This document shows, one piece after another, positions 28,029 through 37,732 of a stretch of 64,000 bases of DNA. Both the position numbers and the translations under genes were made by a program. Origin of the DNA: Chitinophaga sp. MM2321 (GTDB lineage Bacteria; Bacteroidota; Bacteroidia; Chitinophagales; Chitinophagaceae); NCBI RefSeq assembly GCF_964033635.1, contig NZ_OZ035533.1:5799001-5863000 (forward strand), read 5' to 3'. Positions within the stretch are counted from its first letter, which is position 1, and each line of letters opens with the position of its first letter. The notes beneath the pieces were generated by a model. That model was not told the origin of the DNA. It was given only the letters and a program-made list of their open reading frames with translations, and made no database searches.

Positions 28029-30389
28029 TTATTCCGTCTTTAATGATTTTACCGGGTTTCCCAGCGCGGCTTTAACAGATTGGAAGCTCACCGTCACCAA
28101 GGCAATCAATATCGCCAGGAATGCGGCCAGCCCAAACATCCACCAGCTTATCGGGATGTGATACGCAAAATTTTGCAGCCACTGCTGCATCAGGTACCAG
28201 CTAACAGGTGTGGCAATCAATATAGCGATGCCCACCAGCTTCAGGAAATCCTTTGATAACAACGAAGTAATGTTCATGACCGACGCGCCTAAGATCTTCC
28301 GGATACCTATCTCCTTCCTGCGCTGACCGGCAGTAAATACAGATAATCCGAATAAACCAAGACAGGAGATCAATACGGCTATAATGGAAAACAATTCTGC
28401 CAGCCTGCGCAACATGGTTTCTGCGCGGTACATTTGTCCGTAAAGCTCATCCAGGAAATGATATTCAAATGAATAAGATGGGTTTAACTGCGCTGAAATT
28501 TTTCCGAGGGCGGCAATCTGTGCAGTCAGATCACCCTTTCCCAACTTCAACAAAAGATAGCTGTTATCCCTGGGTTGCAACATCATGATCAAGGGAATAA
28601 TCTGTTCATGCATGGACTTAAAATGAAAATCTTTTACTACCCCCACAATCTTCCCTTTGCCTCTCCAGAAACTAATATCTTTTCCTACAGGATCTTTCAT
28701 CACCATCAATCTTACGGCTGCTTCATTCACGATATAAGCATTGCTGTCTGACGGAAAAGACGGAGAGAAATCGCGTCCCTCCTTTAGTTGAATCCCCATG
28801 GTATTCATAAATCCATAGCCCATCATCAATGGCGCAGCATCCACAATCTGCTTCTCCGGCTTGCCTTCCCAGCTCAGGTCGGCACTCATGCCACCAATAT
28901 CTACCGGGAGCGCACTGCTATAAGTAAAAGATATTAAGTCCGGCAGCTGCTGCAATGATTGCTCCAGCACATCCTGTTTCTTCAACAACCCGGGAGACAT
29001 CTCCACATAGAGGATATGTTCCCGGTTCATCCCTGTATTCCGTTCATAGATATATTTCATCTGCTGGTAGATCACTACACTGGCAACGATGAATACAAAG
29101 GAGATCACAAACTGTACAACAACGAGATTTTTGCGAAACAGGAACGAGCCTGTCCCTGTGCTGATATCTCCTTTCAATACTTTCACCGGCCGGAAGGCGG
29201 ATAATACAAATGCCGGATAACTTCCTGCCAGCACGCCGGTAACAACCACTACGGCCAGCAATAAAAACAGGTATCTGCCCAAAGAATGTATATCAATCAC
29301 GATATGCTTCCCGGTAAAATTGTTAAATACCGGCAGCAGGCAGTATACGGCTATACCGGCCGTCAGCGCAGCCATCACACACATCAGGACCGCCTCCCCG
29401 GTAAATTGCAGTACCAGTGATCTCCGGCTGGCTCCCATCGCTTTGCGCACACCTACTTCGAGGGCGCGCCTGGAAGCCTGTGCGGTAGACAGGTTCATGA
29501 AATTAATACAGGCAATGATCAGCACCACCAGCCCCGTGATCAGGAACAAACGGGTGTATTCAATGCGGCCACCCACCACCTGTCCGTTCTCAAAACGGGA
29601 ATGCAGGTAGATGTCTTCAAATGGTTGCAGCCATACGATATCATGGGTGCCGGGGTTACTATTCTGACGGATGTTACGCAGTTTGGCGGCAAACTTTTTC
29701 AAGTCAGTAGCCGGTTTCAGTAATACATAGTTTTCGATACTAAAGCTCCCCTGCCTCTCCAACCAGGGGTTCTGTTTCAGGGTAAGCGCAAAAGGCAGGA
29801 GGAATTTAAACTGCATCGAAGAATTGGCGGGCACCTCTTTCATCACTGCGGTTACCTGCAGGCTGCTCCCATTATCCAGCCGGATAATTTTACCAATGGC
29901 ATTGTCTGTACCGAAATAACGTTTGGCAAGGGTGGTTGATAGAATAATTGAATTGGGTTGTACCAGCGCGGTATGCGGATCGCCTGCTATCAGTGGGAAG
30001 TCAAATACTTCCAGGAAGTTGGGCGATACATAGCTGCCATTCCTTTCGCTACCGGTTTGCTGGTCCGTGGAAAAAAGCATGTTATCATAGTTTGCCCTCA
30101 CTTTCACCAGCTCACTTACTTCGGGGAAAGCCTGCTTTATTTCATCTCCCAGCACGCTGGGCGTTGCTGTCATGGTCTGGAGGCTACCCCACGAAACATT
30201 CGCTGCTACGCGGTAAAGATCTTTTCCGTTTTTATGGAAGCGGTCATAACTATATTCGTCCAGTACCCAGCACAGTATAAACATGCACACAGCCATACCG
30301 AAAGCCAGTCCTGCTATATTAATCACAGCAAACGTCCTGTTTTTATGCAGGCTCCTCCAGGCTATCCGAAAATAATTTCTAAACATCAT
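28029..30389 (-). CDS. FtsX/MacB-type ABC permease (permease 1)
   Basis: Inner-membrane permease of 786 residues with the same double FtsX layout: N-terminal helix (AWRSLHKNRTFAVINIAGLAF), DEYSYDRFHKNGKDLYRV, first FtsX domain with RALEVGVRKAMGASRRSL, and C-terminal FtsX domain with QRRKEIGIRKILGASVMNI, then WYLMQQWLQNFAYHI and NPVKSLKTE. The start and end segments align well with permease 3. It lies 29 bp downstream of ATPase 1 and probably forms the core transporter with it. Confidence 0.92.
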   Translation of the reverse strand: MMFRNYFRIAWRSLHKNRTFAVINIAGLAFGMAVCMFILCWVLDEYSYDRFHKNGKDLYRVAANVSWGSLQTMTATPSVLGDEIKQAFPEVSELVKVRANYDNMLFSTDQQTGSERNGSYVSPNFLEVFDFPLIAGDPHTALVQPNSIILSTTLAKRYFGTDNAIGKIIRLDNGSSLQVTAVMKEVPANSSMQFKFLLPFALTLKQNPWLERQGSFSIENYVLLKPATDLKKFAAKLRNIRQNSNPGTHDIVWLQPFEDIYLHSRFENGQVVGGRIEYTRLFLITGLVVLIIACINFMNLSTAQASRRALEVGVRKAMGASRRSLVLQFTGEAVLMCVMAALTAGIAVYCLLPVFNNFTGKHIVIDIHSLGRYLFLLLAVVVVTGVLAGSYPAFVLSAFRPVKVLKGDISTGTGSFLFRKNLVVVQFVISFVFIVASVVIYQQMKYIYERNTGMNREHILYVEMSPGLLKKQDVLEQSLQQLPDLISFTYSSALPVDIGGMSADLSWEGKPEKQIVDAAPLMMGYGFMNTMGIQLKEGRDFSPSFPSDSNAYIVNEAAVRLMVMKDPVGKDISFWRGKGKIVGVVKDFHFKSMHEQIIPLIMMLQPRDNSYLLLKLGKGDLTAQIAALGKISAQLNPSYSFEYHFLDELYGQMYRAETMLRRLAELFSIIAVLISCLGLFGLSVFTAGQRRKEIGIRKILGASVMNITSLLSKDFLKLVGIAILIATPVSWYLMQQWLQNFAYHIPISWWMFGLAAFLAILIALVTVSFQSVKAALGNPVKSLKTE

Positions 30390-30418
30390 GATGTGGTTTT
30401 AGAATGGCGGAAATAAAA

Positions 30419-31108
30419 TCACACATGAAACTGCTCCTTGATATTTTCTGTAACTACCCGTCCATCAAAGAGGTTGATGATACGGTGGGCAAATCCGGCA
30501 TCATAGGGGGAGTGTGTTACCATGATCAGTGTAGTACCGGCATTATTCAATTCCTGCAACAGCTTCATCACTTCTTCCCCGTTGGAGGAATCCAGGTTAC
30601 CGGTAGGTTCATCCGCCAGGATCAGGTTGGGCCTGGCTACTACGGCGCGTGCAATGGCTACTCTTTGCTGCTGGCCACCGGACAGCTGCTGCGGAAAGTG
30701 ATTGCGGCGATGCATAATATTCATCCGCTCCAGTACTTCTTCTACTTTCTGCTTTCTTTCGGAAGCAGGTACTTTCAGATATAATAACGGCAATTCCACA
30801 TTTTCAAAAACAGTCAGTTCATCAATCAGATTAAAGCTCTGGAATACAAAACCTATAGAGCCTTTGCGAAGCTGCGCCCTTTGCCGTTCGCTCATACGCG
30901 CTACTTCTTTCCCCCAGAAATGATACTCACCATCGCTGGGATTATCCAGCAATCCTATAATGTTCAGCAAGGTAGACTTCCCACAACCGGAAGGACCCAT
31001 TATAGCTACAAACTCACCATCCTGGATCTCCATGTTAATACCATTGAGGGCGGTAGTTTCCACCTCTTCTGTTGTAAATAACTTTTGTAAGTTAACGGTG
31101 CGTATCAT
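30419..31108 (-). CDS. ABC transporter ATP-binding protein, LolD/MacB type (ATPase 1)
   Basis: Nucleotide-binding subunit of 229 residues with all motifs canonical: Walker [11 protein letters not shown]-loop [11 protein letters not shown], signature [14 protein letters not shown], Walker B LILADEP, D-loop GNLDS and switch His in MVTHSP. This contrasts with ATPase 2 in the same locus, which carries changes in the signature and D-loop. It lies 75 bp downstream of adaptor 1. Confidence 0.95.
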   Translation of the reverse strand: MIRTVNLQKLFTTEEVETTALNGINMEIQDGEFVAIMGPSGCGKSTLLNIIGLLDNPSDGEYHFWGKEVARMSERQRAQLRKGSIGFVFQSFNLIDELTVFENVELPLLYLKVPASERKQKVEEVLERMNIMHRRNHFPQQLSGGQQQRVAIARAVVARPNLILADEPTGNLDSSNGEEVMKLLQELNNAGTTLIMVTHSPYDAGFAHRIINLFDGRVVTENIKEQFHV

Positions 31109-31183
31109 AAACGTTATTTAATTGTCTTAAAAGATGTTTTTACAATGCTAGTTTATATAAAAAAATGGATGAATGCTAAAATG

Positions 31184-32431
31184 CTAAAACGCTAACACAT
31201 CTTTGTTGCCAAAGTTCTCATAAGAAGAAGTAATCACCTGGTCGCCCGGTTGGAGTCCTTCCAATACTTCAAAATATAACGGATTTTTACGACCCAGCGA
31301 GATATTACGTTTCACTGCACGCTTACCGCTTTTGTCTACTACGTACACCCAGTTACCACCGGTGTCTGAGAAGAAACCACCCAGCGGTAACAAAGTCGCT
31401 TCAGCAGACTTACCCAATACCAGGCGGATAGGGGATGATTGTCCGCGTCTGATACCTTCAGGCGTGTCTTTTTCAAAGTTCATATCGGCCTGAAAACGAC
31501 CGCTTTTTACTTCCGGATATACTTTTGTAACGATCATTGCGTATGACTTACCATCAAATTCGAAGGTCGCTCTCAGTCCTGCAAATACCTGTGAAACATA
31601 GTGTTCATCGATATCTGCGCGCAATTTAAACCCATTCAGGTCATCAATCTGTCCGATATTCTGACCGGCCTGGATACTGGACCCTACTTCTACATCTATG
31701 GATGACAGCTGTCCGGATACCGGGGCGCGTACAATCAGGCTGTTCAGGTTTTCCTTCATCAGCTCCAGGTTGCGCTGCGTGCGGGTCAGCGTGCCTTCCA
31801 GCTGTGCAATCTGCATCTTCGCATTCTCCCGTTGGTACTGCTGTGATTGCAGCTGAATATCCCGCTGCCGGGTCAGCCCTTCCAGTTCAAACTTGTTCTT
31901 GTTGAAGTCCTGCCGGGCCACGATCTTTTCTTCTACCAGCTGCTTGTTACGATCATACAGATCTTTGGCTACATCAATTTTTGAATCAAGATCAGAAATA
32001 GTCTGTTGCATAACGAAGTCCTGCTGGCGGATATTCAGACGTGTGTTCTGTAGTTCATTCCGCAGCCGGTAAATCTCTGTTTCGTGGTTCACAAATTCCA
32101 TCATCATATGCTGGTTGTCCAGCTTCAGGATAGAATCGCCTTCCTTAATCATACTGCCGCCTTCGAGGTATTTCTTACTCACATATCCGCCTTCAATAGC
32201 ATCCAGCCGGATTGTTTTCAGGGGCATTACAACAGCTGTTACAGCAATGTATACATCAAAGGTTCCTTTGGTTACGGGAGAGATGGTGATCTTATCCTTT
32301 TCCACGTTGAGGGTGGCGCGGTGATCAGCGAAGATCAGCGTATACAATAGCAGCATTACTACGAGGGTACCACCACCGATCATCAGGATCCGTTTTCTGC
32401 TCCAGAACTTCTTTTCTAGTTTTCTATCCAT
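31184..32431 (-). CDS. HlyD-type periplasmic adaptor (adaptor 1)
   Basis: First gene of the export locus, 415 residues. It has one N-terminal membrane helix (about 14-31), a lipoyl half (KTIRLDAIEGGYVSKKYLEG), a long coiled coil (about 105-235, rich in Arg/Gln/Glu), the second lipoyl half (LIVRAPVSGQLSSIDVEVGS) and C-terminal barrel domains ending in LQPGDQVITSSYENFG. The long coiled coil is typical for adaptors that contact TolC directly. The upstream region is shared with the divergent sigma-54 activator gene and holds two palindromes. Confidence 0.92.
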   Translation of the reverse strand: MDRKLEKKFWSRKRILMIGGGTLVVMLLLYTLIFADHRATLNVEKDKITISPVTKGTFDVYIAVTAVVMPLKTIRLDAIEGGYVSKKYLEGGSMIKEGDSILKLDNQHMMMEFVNHETEIYRLRNELQNTRLNIRQQDFVMQQTISDLDSKIDVAKDLYDRNKQLVEEKIVARQDFNKNKFELEGLTRQRDIQLQSQQYQRENAKMQIAQLEGTLTRTQRNLELMKENLNSLIVRAPVSGQLSSIDVEVGSSIQAGQNIGQIDDLNGFKLRADIDEHYVSQVFAGLRATFEFDGKSYAMIVTKVYPEVKSGRFQADMNFEKDTPEGIRRGQSSPIRLVLGKSAEATLLPLGGFFSDTGGNWVYVVDKSGKRAVKRNISLGRKNPLYFEVLEGLQPGDQVITSSYENFGNKDVLAF

Positions 32432-32463
32432 GTTATTAGCGAAAAGTTTGCTGAACAGAGAAA

Positions 32464-32480
32464 GTCAATCCATATGCCAA
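32464..32480 (-). promoter_or_regulatory. Weak candidate -24/-12 promoter of the export locus
   Basis: On the minus strand the sequence reads TTGGCATATGGATTGAC, ending about 32 bp before the start codon of adaptor 1. The TTGGCA and TTG parts match the sigma-54 consensus with correct spacing, but the expected GC at -12 is GA, so this is only a candidate. It is supported by the divergent sigma-54 activator gene and the palindromes upstream. Confidence 0.35.
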
Positions 32481-32533
32481 AGCTTAAAACCCTTTACCAT
32501 AGTCAATTCCGACGGATTTACAATGCCAAAAAC

Positions 32534-32570
32534 GTCCTGTGGCGGACAACCGGTGTCCATAATCGGACAC
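32534..32570. promoter_or_regulatory. Two palindromic operator sites, 21 bp apart
   Basis: GTCC-N6-GGAC at 32534-32547 and GTGTCC-N6-GGACAC at 32553-32570 share the same core. Their centres are 21 bp (two helical turns) apart, so two dimers could bind on one DNA face. They lie about 100-140 bp upstream of the adaptor start, the usual enhancer position for a sigma-54 activator, and 77-113 bp upstream of the activator gene itself. Confidence 0.65.
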
Positions 32571-32646
32571 TTTTAAATGATCTGTAAATAAGCCGTGGTG
32601 GTGAAAAAATCTTTCTGTAATATTGTTTTCCATTCACCTTTCGCCC

Positions 32647-33993
32647 ATGACCACCATGCAACCTGGAAAAATTTTAATTGTTGATGATGATGTAGATGTA
32701 TTACGCGCTGCCCGCCTTTTATTAAAACGGCATTTTGAGCAGGTTGATTTTGAAAAAAATCCGCAGAAAATACCCTACCTCGTCTCCAATTTCGAATATG
32801 ATGTGATCCTCCTGGATATGAACTTCACGCGCGATCTGAGCAGCGGTAAGGAGGGCTTTGAATGGCTGGACCGCATCCTTGATATCAAGCCGGATACAGC
32901 CGTGGTATTGTTTACCGCCTACGGCGATGTGGAGATGGCGGTGCGCGCTATTAAAGCCGGTGCCGTGGACTTCGTACTCAAACCCTGGGAAAATGAAAAA
33001 CTCCTGGCTACTATTCAAACAGCTTATAACAAACGCGCTGCCCGCCTTGCAAAGCCCGGAGCAGTACCAGATACCGGCAACCTCGTAGTTGGACAAAGCC
33101 CTGCTATGCAGGCCGTATTTGACACCGTGTCCCGCGTAGCGGCCACAGATGCCAACATCCTCATTCTGGGCGAAAACGGTACCGGTAAAGATATGCTGGC
33201 CAGGCATATCCACCAGCAATCCAACCGCAACGGCAAACCCTTTGTGAGCGTAGATCTCGGCGCTATCAGCGAATCCCTGTTTGAGAGCGAACTGTTCGGT
33301 CATGTAAAAGGCGCTTTCACTGATGCCCGTGAAGACCGCGCCGGCCGTTTCGAAGAAGCCACCGGTGGTACCATCTTCCTGGATGAAATAGGAAACATCT
33401 CTATTCCTTTCCAGGCTAAATTACTAACCGTACTGCAAAACAGGTCCGTCACAAAAGTAGGCTCCAATAAAAGTATGCCCATTGACGTTAGACTGATATG
33501 TGCCACCAACCGCAACATCCAGCAACAGGCAGCGCAGCAGCTCTTCCGGCAGGATTTGCTGTACCGCATCAATACCATTGAAGTACATCTTCCCCCGCTA
33601 CGTGAACGCAAGGAAGACATTATACCTCTCGCCGATCATTTTCTGCAACTGTACCGCGAAAGATATAAACGCCCGGTAAGCAACCTGCATGAATCGCTCG
33701 TACAACAACTGGAACGATACGAATGGCCTGGCAACATCCGCGAACTGCAACATGCCATGGAAAGAGCAGTGATCCTCTCGCAAAGCAAAACACTGCAACC
33801 GAAAGATGTCTTTGTAAAAAATAATAACGCAACAGATCAGTCCATGGACACCGGTTACAACCTGGAAGAAATGGAACGCAACATCATTACCCAGGCCATG
33901 AAAAAATGTAACGGCAATATCACCGAAGCCGCGAAAGAACTGGGCTTAAGCAGGGCTGCACTGTATAGAAGACTGGAGAAATATAATATCTAG
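32647..33993 (+). CDS. Sigma-54-dependent response regulator controlling the export locus (inferred)
   Basis: Activator of 448 residues from the ATG at 32647; an earlier in-frame ATG at 32623 adds eight residues ahead of the usual receiver start. The receiver has the D13-D15 cluster and phosphoacceptor D57. The AAA+ domain has Walker A GENGTGKD and Walker B-like [10 protein letters not shown]. The sigma-54 loop is GAFTDA (codons 33310-33327) instead of GAFTGA. The Fis-type HTH is at the end (GNITEAAKELGLSRAALYRRL). The sensor kinase gene follows 30 bp downstream. Divergent placement and the shared palindromes make the exporter its likely target. Confidence 0.92.
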   Translation: MTTMQPGKILIVDDDVDVLRAARLLLKRHFEQVDFEKNPQKIPYLVSNFEYDVILLDMNFTRDLSSGKEGFEWLDRILDIKPDTAVVLFTAYGDVEMAVRAIKAGAVDFVLKPWENEKLLATIQTAYNKRAARLAKPGAVPDTGNLVVGQSPAMQAVFDTVSRVAATDANILILGENGTGKDMLARHIHQQSNRNGKPFVSVDLGAISESLFESELFGHVKGAFTDAREDRAGRFEEATGGTIFLDEIGNISIPFQAKLLTVLQNRSVTKVGSNKSMPIDVRLICATNRNIQQQAAQQLFRQDLLYRINTIEVHLPPLRERKEDIIPLADHFLQLYRERYKRPVSNLHESLVQQLERYEWPGNIRELQHAMERAVILSQSKTLQPKDVFVKNNNATDQSMDTGYNLEEMERNIITQAMKKCNGNITEAAKELGLSRAALYRRLEKYNI

Positions 33994-34023
33994 GGCTGAC
34001 GCCAAAAGCTAATAGCTATAAGA

Positions 34024-35364
34024 ATGAACCGCTTCAGCATTAATATCATCCTGCGCGTACTGTTGCTCACCACTACACTGGCGGCCGGCATATGGCTCTT
34101 CATGCATAGCATGCAGCCACTGGCATTCCTGCTGTTGCCATTGGTATTATTACAGCTATATGGCATTTACTATTACCTGAACCGCATCAACCGCAAACTC
34201 ACGCTGTTCCTGGAATCTATCCGCTATGAAGATTTCTCCATCCGCTTCAGCGCAGATAATAAACTGGGACAAAGCTTCAGTATGCTCAATCACCAGTTCA
34301 ATGAAGTACTCGAAGCATTCCGGCAAACCAGGGCCGAAAAAGAAGCCAACCTGAAATACATTGATACCATCATTCAGCACATCAGCATCGGTGTACTTTC
34401 TTTTGATATAGAGGGAAAAATAGAACTGATCAATCCCGCCGCTTTCCGCCTGATGGGCATTTACCGGCTCAGGAATATTTTCGAATTAAAAACAGCGCAT
34501 CCCGGCCTCGCGGAACTGCTCATGGAACTGCAATCAGGCAATAAAACCCTGTACGCTACGCGGCAGGAACAACAGCTCTCCATCCATGCCGCCACCGTAA
34601 GACTACAAGGCAGATTGATCAAACTTATTTCTATACAGAACATCCATTCCGAATTGCAGAAAAAGGAGCTGGAAGCGTGGCAGAACCTCACTAAAATACT
34701 ACGGCACGAGATCATGAATTCCGTGACGCCTATCGTGTCCCTCATTGGTACCATGCAGGAAATTGTAGACCTGGATATAGCACCCGGTTCGGAGCACCAG
34801 GAAGGTATCGCCGACTTACGGGAGGCCCTGCAAACAGTGGAAAGCCGCAGCAAAGGCATTATGAACTTCGTAAATGCTTACCGCGACTATACCACCTTAC
34901 CGCAACCACAGTTTACCACCGTAAATGTAAAAGACCTGGTGTCTTCTGTTGGCAGCCTTTTCCAGGCAGATATGAAACAGGCCGGCATCAATTTCCTGGT
35001 AAAAACAGAGGTAGATAATACAGAGATCCATGCCGATGTATCACAACTGCAAATGGTGCTGATCAACCTCGTTAAAAATGCGCTGGATGCGCTGGAACAC
35101 ACCAGCAACGCCACTATTCACCTGAAGGTATACCTGAACAAAATACAACAGATCTGCATAGAAGTAACCGACAACGGTCCCGGTATTGATTCAGATGCCA
35201 TGAATAAAATTTTCATTCCCTTCTTCACTACCAAAAAGAAGGGCTCCGGTATTGGTTTGAGCCTGTCGCAACAGATCATACAAATGCACGGAGGGCAACT
35301 AAAAGTCATCAGCCCCGGAAGTAACGGCCACGGATCTACGTTTTTTATTCTGCTCAATACCTGA
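34024..35364 (+). CDS. Sensor histidine kinase
   Basis: Membrane kinase of 446 residues, partner of the upstream activator (30-bp gap). Two close N-terminal membrane helices (about 8-28 and 33-52) leave almost no periplasmic loop, so the signal is probably sensed in the membrane or cytoplasm. Then come a HAMP-like or linker region, a PAS domain (about 110-200), HisKA with His near 228 in LRHEIMNSVTPIVSL, and an ATPase domain with NLVKNALDAL, DNGPGID, FIPFFTTK and GSGIGLSLSQQI. The pairing resembles NtrB/NtrY-like kinases that serve sigma-54 activators. Confidence 0.92.
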   Translation: MNRFSINIILRVLLLTTTLAAGIWLFMHSMQPLAFLLLPLVLLQLYGIYYYLNRINRKLTLFLESIRYEDFSIRFSADNKLGQSFSMLNHQFNEVLEAFRQTRAEKEANLKYIDTIIQHISIGVLSFDIEGKIELINPAAFRLMGIYRLRNIFELKTAHPGLAELLMELQSGNKTLYATRQEQQLSIHAATVRLQGRLIKLISIQNIHSELQKKELEAWQNLTKILRHEIMNSVTPIVSLIGTMQEIVDLDIAPGSEHQEGIADLREALQTVESRSKGIMNFVNAYRDYTTLPQPQFTTVNVKDLVSSVGSLFQADMKQAGINFLVKTEVDNTEIHADVSQLQMVLINLVKNALDALEHTSNATIHLKVYLNKIQQICIEVTDNGPGIDSDAMNKIFIPFFTTKKKGSGIGLSLSQQIIQMHGGQLKVISPGSNGHGSTFFILLNT

Positions 35365-35410
35365 TCATGCTGAAAAGAATCCATATATTGTTATAACAAT
35401 CCTATCCACC

Positions 35411-36088
35411 ATGCTAAAATCAAAGTGGCTTATCCTCTATTTTGTTACCCTGCTCGCTGACCTTACGCTCATCGGCTTACAGATGGATGCCTACCGTTAC
35501 ACTACCAAACCGCTGCTGATGCTGATCCTGGCAATCTATTTTTTTCAGGCGGAGATTACTATACCCAAAGGCCATCGTTCATTGATGCTCGCAGCTCTTT
35601 TATTTTCTTTTTTGGGAGATGTATTACTGATGTTTGATCATCTTTTCCTGCCCGGACTTGGGAGCTTCCTGGTAGCACATCTTTTTTACATTGCTTTCTT
35701 TCTGAAAATAAGGTTCTCCGGCACGCCGAGGCCGCTCTGCAAATGGGGGCTGGTCATCCTGAATGCTGCCGTGATCATTGGCTTCATCCTGTTCATGTTC
35801 CCTCATCTGGGCAGCATGACCATTCCCATCATTATTTATTCCATCGTCATATCCATTACGCTTCAGAGTGTATTACATGCCTTCCGCTTTACCATCCACC
35901 CGGCGGGCTGGTATTGCCTGGCAGGCGCCATCCTGTTTATCTGCTCGGATGCCATGATAGCCATTGGTAAATTCTATCATCCTATCACTGCCGGCGGTAT
36001 CTGGGTAATGCTGACGTACGGAATAGCGCAGTGGGGGCTGGTTTACGGGAGTGTGCGTTATTTTCAGGAAAGAATTGCGCATCAGTAA
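35411..36088 (+). CDS. YhhN family integral membrane protein
   Basis: Membrane protein of 225 residues with about eight helices. Landmarks of the YhhN/TMEM86 family are the TKPLLM segment near 32, FSFLGDVLLMFDH, FLVAHLFYIAFF, and CLAGAILFICSDAMIAIGKF. Animal relatives are lysoplasmalogenases; the role of the bacterial members is not certain. It starts 46 bp after the kinase gene and could be read through from it, but nothing ties it to that pathway. Confidence 0.88.
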   Translation: MLKSKWLILYFVTLLADLTLIGLQMDAYRYTTKPLLMLILAIYFFQAEITIPKGHRSLMLAALLFSFLGDVLLMFDHLFLPGLGSFLVAHLFYIAFFLKIRFSGTPRPLCKWGLVILNAAVIIGFILFMFPHLGSMTIPIIIYSIVISITLQSVLHAFRFTIHPAGWYCLAGAILFICSDAMIAIGKFYHPITAGGIWVMLTYGIAQWGLVYGSVRYFQERIAHQ

Positions 36089-36113
36089 TCCGTAATTCGT
36101 AATTTCGTGTTCT

Positions 36114-37712
36114 ATGCAACAAACAGATTTTCTTGTCATCGGTTCGGGGATTGCAGGGTTAACCTATGCCCTCAAAGTATCGCAGCAATGCCCTGATAAA
36201 AAGATAACTATTATCACTAAAAGCCGTGAAGATGAAACCAATACCAAGTACGCGCAAGGCGGCGTGGCAGTGGTAAACGACCTGGAAAACGACAGCTTTG
36301 AAAAACATATAGAAGACACCCTCATCGCCGGCGACGGGCTATGTAATGAGCGTGTAGTGGAAATAGTAGTAAAGGAAGGCCCTGACCGCGTGAATGAAAT
36401 CATAGAGTGGGGCGCCAATTTTGATAAAAATGCAGACGGCGACTTTTCGCTGGGCCGCGAAGGTGGCCACTCCGTATTCCGCGTCATTCATCATAAAGAT
36501 GTTACCGGCCGGGAAATAGAACGGGCACTCCTGGACGCTATTCACCGCCGTCCTAATATAGAGCTGATCACACATTGCTTTGTGGTAGACCTCATTACGC
36601 AGCACCACCTGGGCTACCTGATCACCAAATCCACGCCGGATATAGAATGTTACGGCGTATATGTACTGAATCTCAACAATAAAAAAATAGAGAAGATCCT
36701 GTCCAAAGTAACGCTGCTGGCTACCGGCGGCAACGGACAGGTATACCGCAGTACCACCAACCCCGTTATCGCTACAGGCGATGGTGTGGCGATGGTGTAT
36801 CGCGCCAAGGGACGTATCGAGAACATGGAGTTCATCCAGTTTCACCCTACCGCCTTGTATCAGCCGGGCGTAAGCCCTTCCTTCCTGATTACGGAAGCGG
36901 TGCGTGGTGATGGCGGTATCCTGCGTAATATCCATGGCGAAGACTTCATGCACAAATACGATCCGCGCCTGTCGCTCGCGCCCCGTGATATTGTGGCCCG
37001 CGCCATTGACAGTGAGATGAAGATCTCCGGTACCGAACATGTGTACCTGGATTGCCGGCATATGGATCACGAAAAATTCATTCATCACTTTCCCAACATC
37101 TATGAAACCTGCAAGGAAGCGGGCATAGATGTACAACAGCAAATGATTCCGGTAACGCCGGCAGCACATTACAGTTGCGGAGGTATTAAAACCAACGAAT
37201 GGGGGCTCACCTCCATCCGCAACCTGTATGCATGCGGGGAATGCGCCAGCACAGGGCTCCACGGCGCCAACCGCCTGGCCTCCAACTCCCTCCTCGAAGC
37301 CATGGTATTTGCACACCGCTGCTTTATAGATGCTACCAGTAAAATAGATGCTTTAAGTTTCAAGGAAAATGTACCCGACTGGGATGCACGCGGTACCAAC
37401 GCTCCCAAAGAAATGATCCTCATTACCCAGAGTTTGAAAGAACTGAAACAGATCATGAGCGACTATGTAGGGATCGTAAGAACAGACGTACGCTTGCAAC
37501 GCGCACTGCGCCGGATGGATATCCTCCACGAAGAAACGGAAGACCTCTATGAACAGACAGAAGTTTCTCCGCAACTGTGTGAACTACGTAACCTCATCAC
37601 CGCCGGCTACCTGATTGTGAAAGGCGCTGCCTTCCGCAAAGAAAGCAGGGGGCTTCATTTTAATACCGATTATCCATATAAGAGCGAACTGGTGCAAAAC
37701 ATCGTATTGTAA
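36114..37712 (+). CDS. nadB: L-aspartate oxidase
   Basis: FAD enzyme that oxidises L-aspartate to iminoaspartate, the first step of de novo NAD synthesis; cytoplasmic, 532 residues, usual length. N-terminal FAD motif VIGSGIAGLTYALKV, then TKYAQGGVAVV, the EGGHS active-site segment, EFIQFHPTAL, a substrate-binding RGDGGILRN region, and YSCGGIKTNEWG followed by STGLHGANRLASNSLLEA near the FAD. The C-terminal helical domain is present. The nadA and nadC genes are not in the window. A short ATTACGAATT-type motif lies in the gap just upstream. Confidence 0.96.
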   Translation: MQQTDFLVIGSGIAGLTYALKVSQQCPDKKITIITKSREDETNTKYAQGGVAVVNDLENDSFEKHIEDTLIAGDGLCNERVVEIVVKEGPDRVNEIIEWGANFDKNADGDFSLGREGGHSVFRVIHHKDVTGREIERALLDAIHRRPNIELITHCFVVDLITQHHLGYLITKSTPDIECYGVYVLNLNNKKIEKILSKVTLLATGGNGQVYRSTTNPVIATGDGVAMVYRAKGRIENMEFIQFHPTALYQPGVSPSFLITEAVRGDGGILRNIHGEDFMHKYDPRLSLAPRDIVARAIDSEMKISGTEHVYLDCRHMDHEKFIHHFPNIYETCKEAGIDVQQQMIPVTPAAHYSCGGIKTNEWGLTSIRNLYACGECASTGLHGANRLASNSLLEAMVFAHRCFIDATSKIDALSFKENVPDWDARGTNAPKEMILITQSLKELKQIMSDYVGIVRTDVRLQRALRRMDILHEETEDLYEQTEVSPQLCELRNLITAGYLIVKGAAFRKESRGLHFNTDYPYKSELVQNIVL

Positions 37713-37732
37713 GCTAAACCGGTGGTTTACAT

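Noticed and set aside
31141..31195. Short direct repeats (ATGCTAAAA-type) near the adaptor 1 stop
   Set aside because: Three imperfect 8-9-bp units only; no spacer regularity, so neither a CRISPR array nor a clear regulatory array.
36339..37316. Long open frame (325 codons) antisense to nadB
   Set aside because: nadB is clearly coding on the plus strand over its full length; the antisense text has no domain and is a by-product of codon bias.
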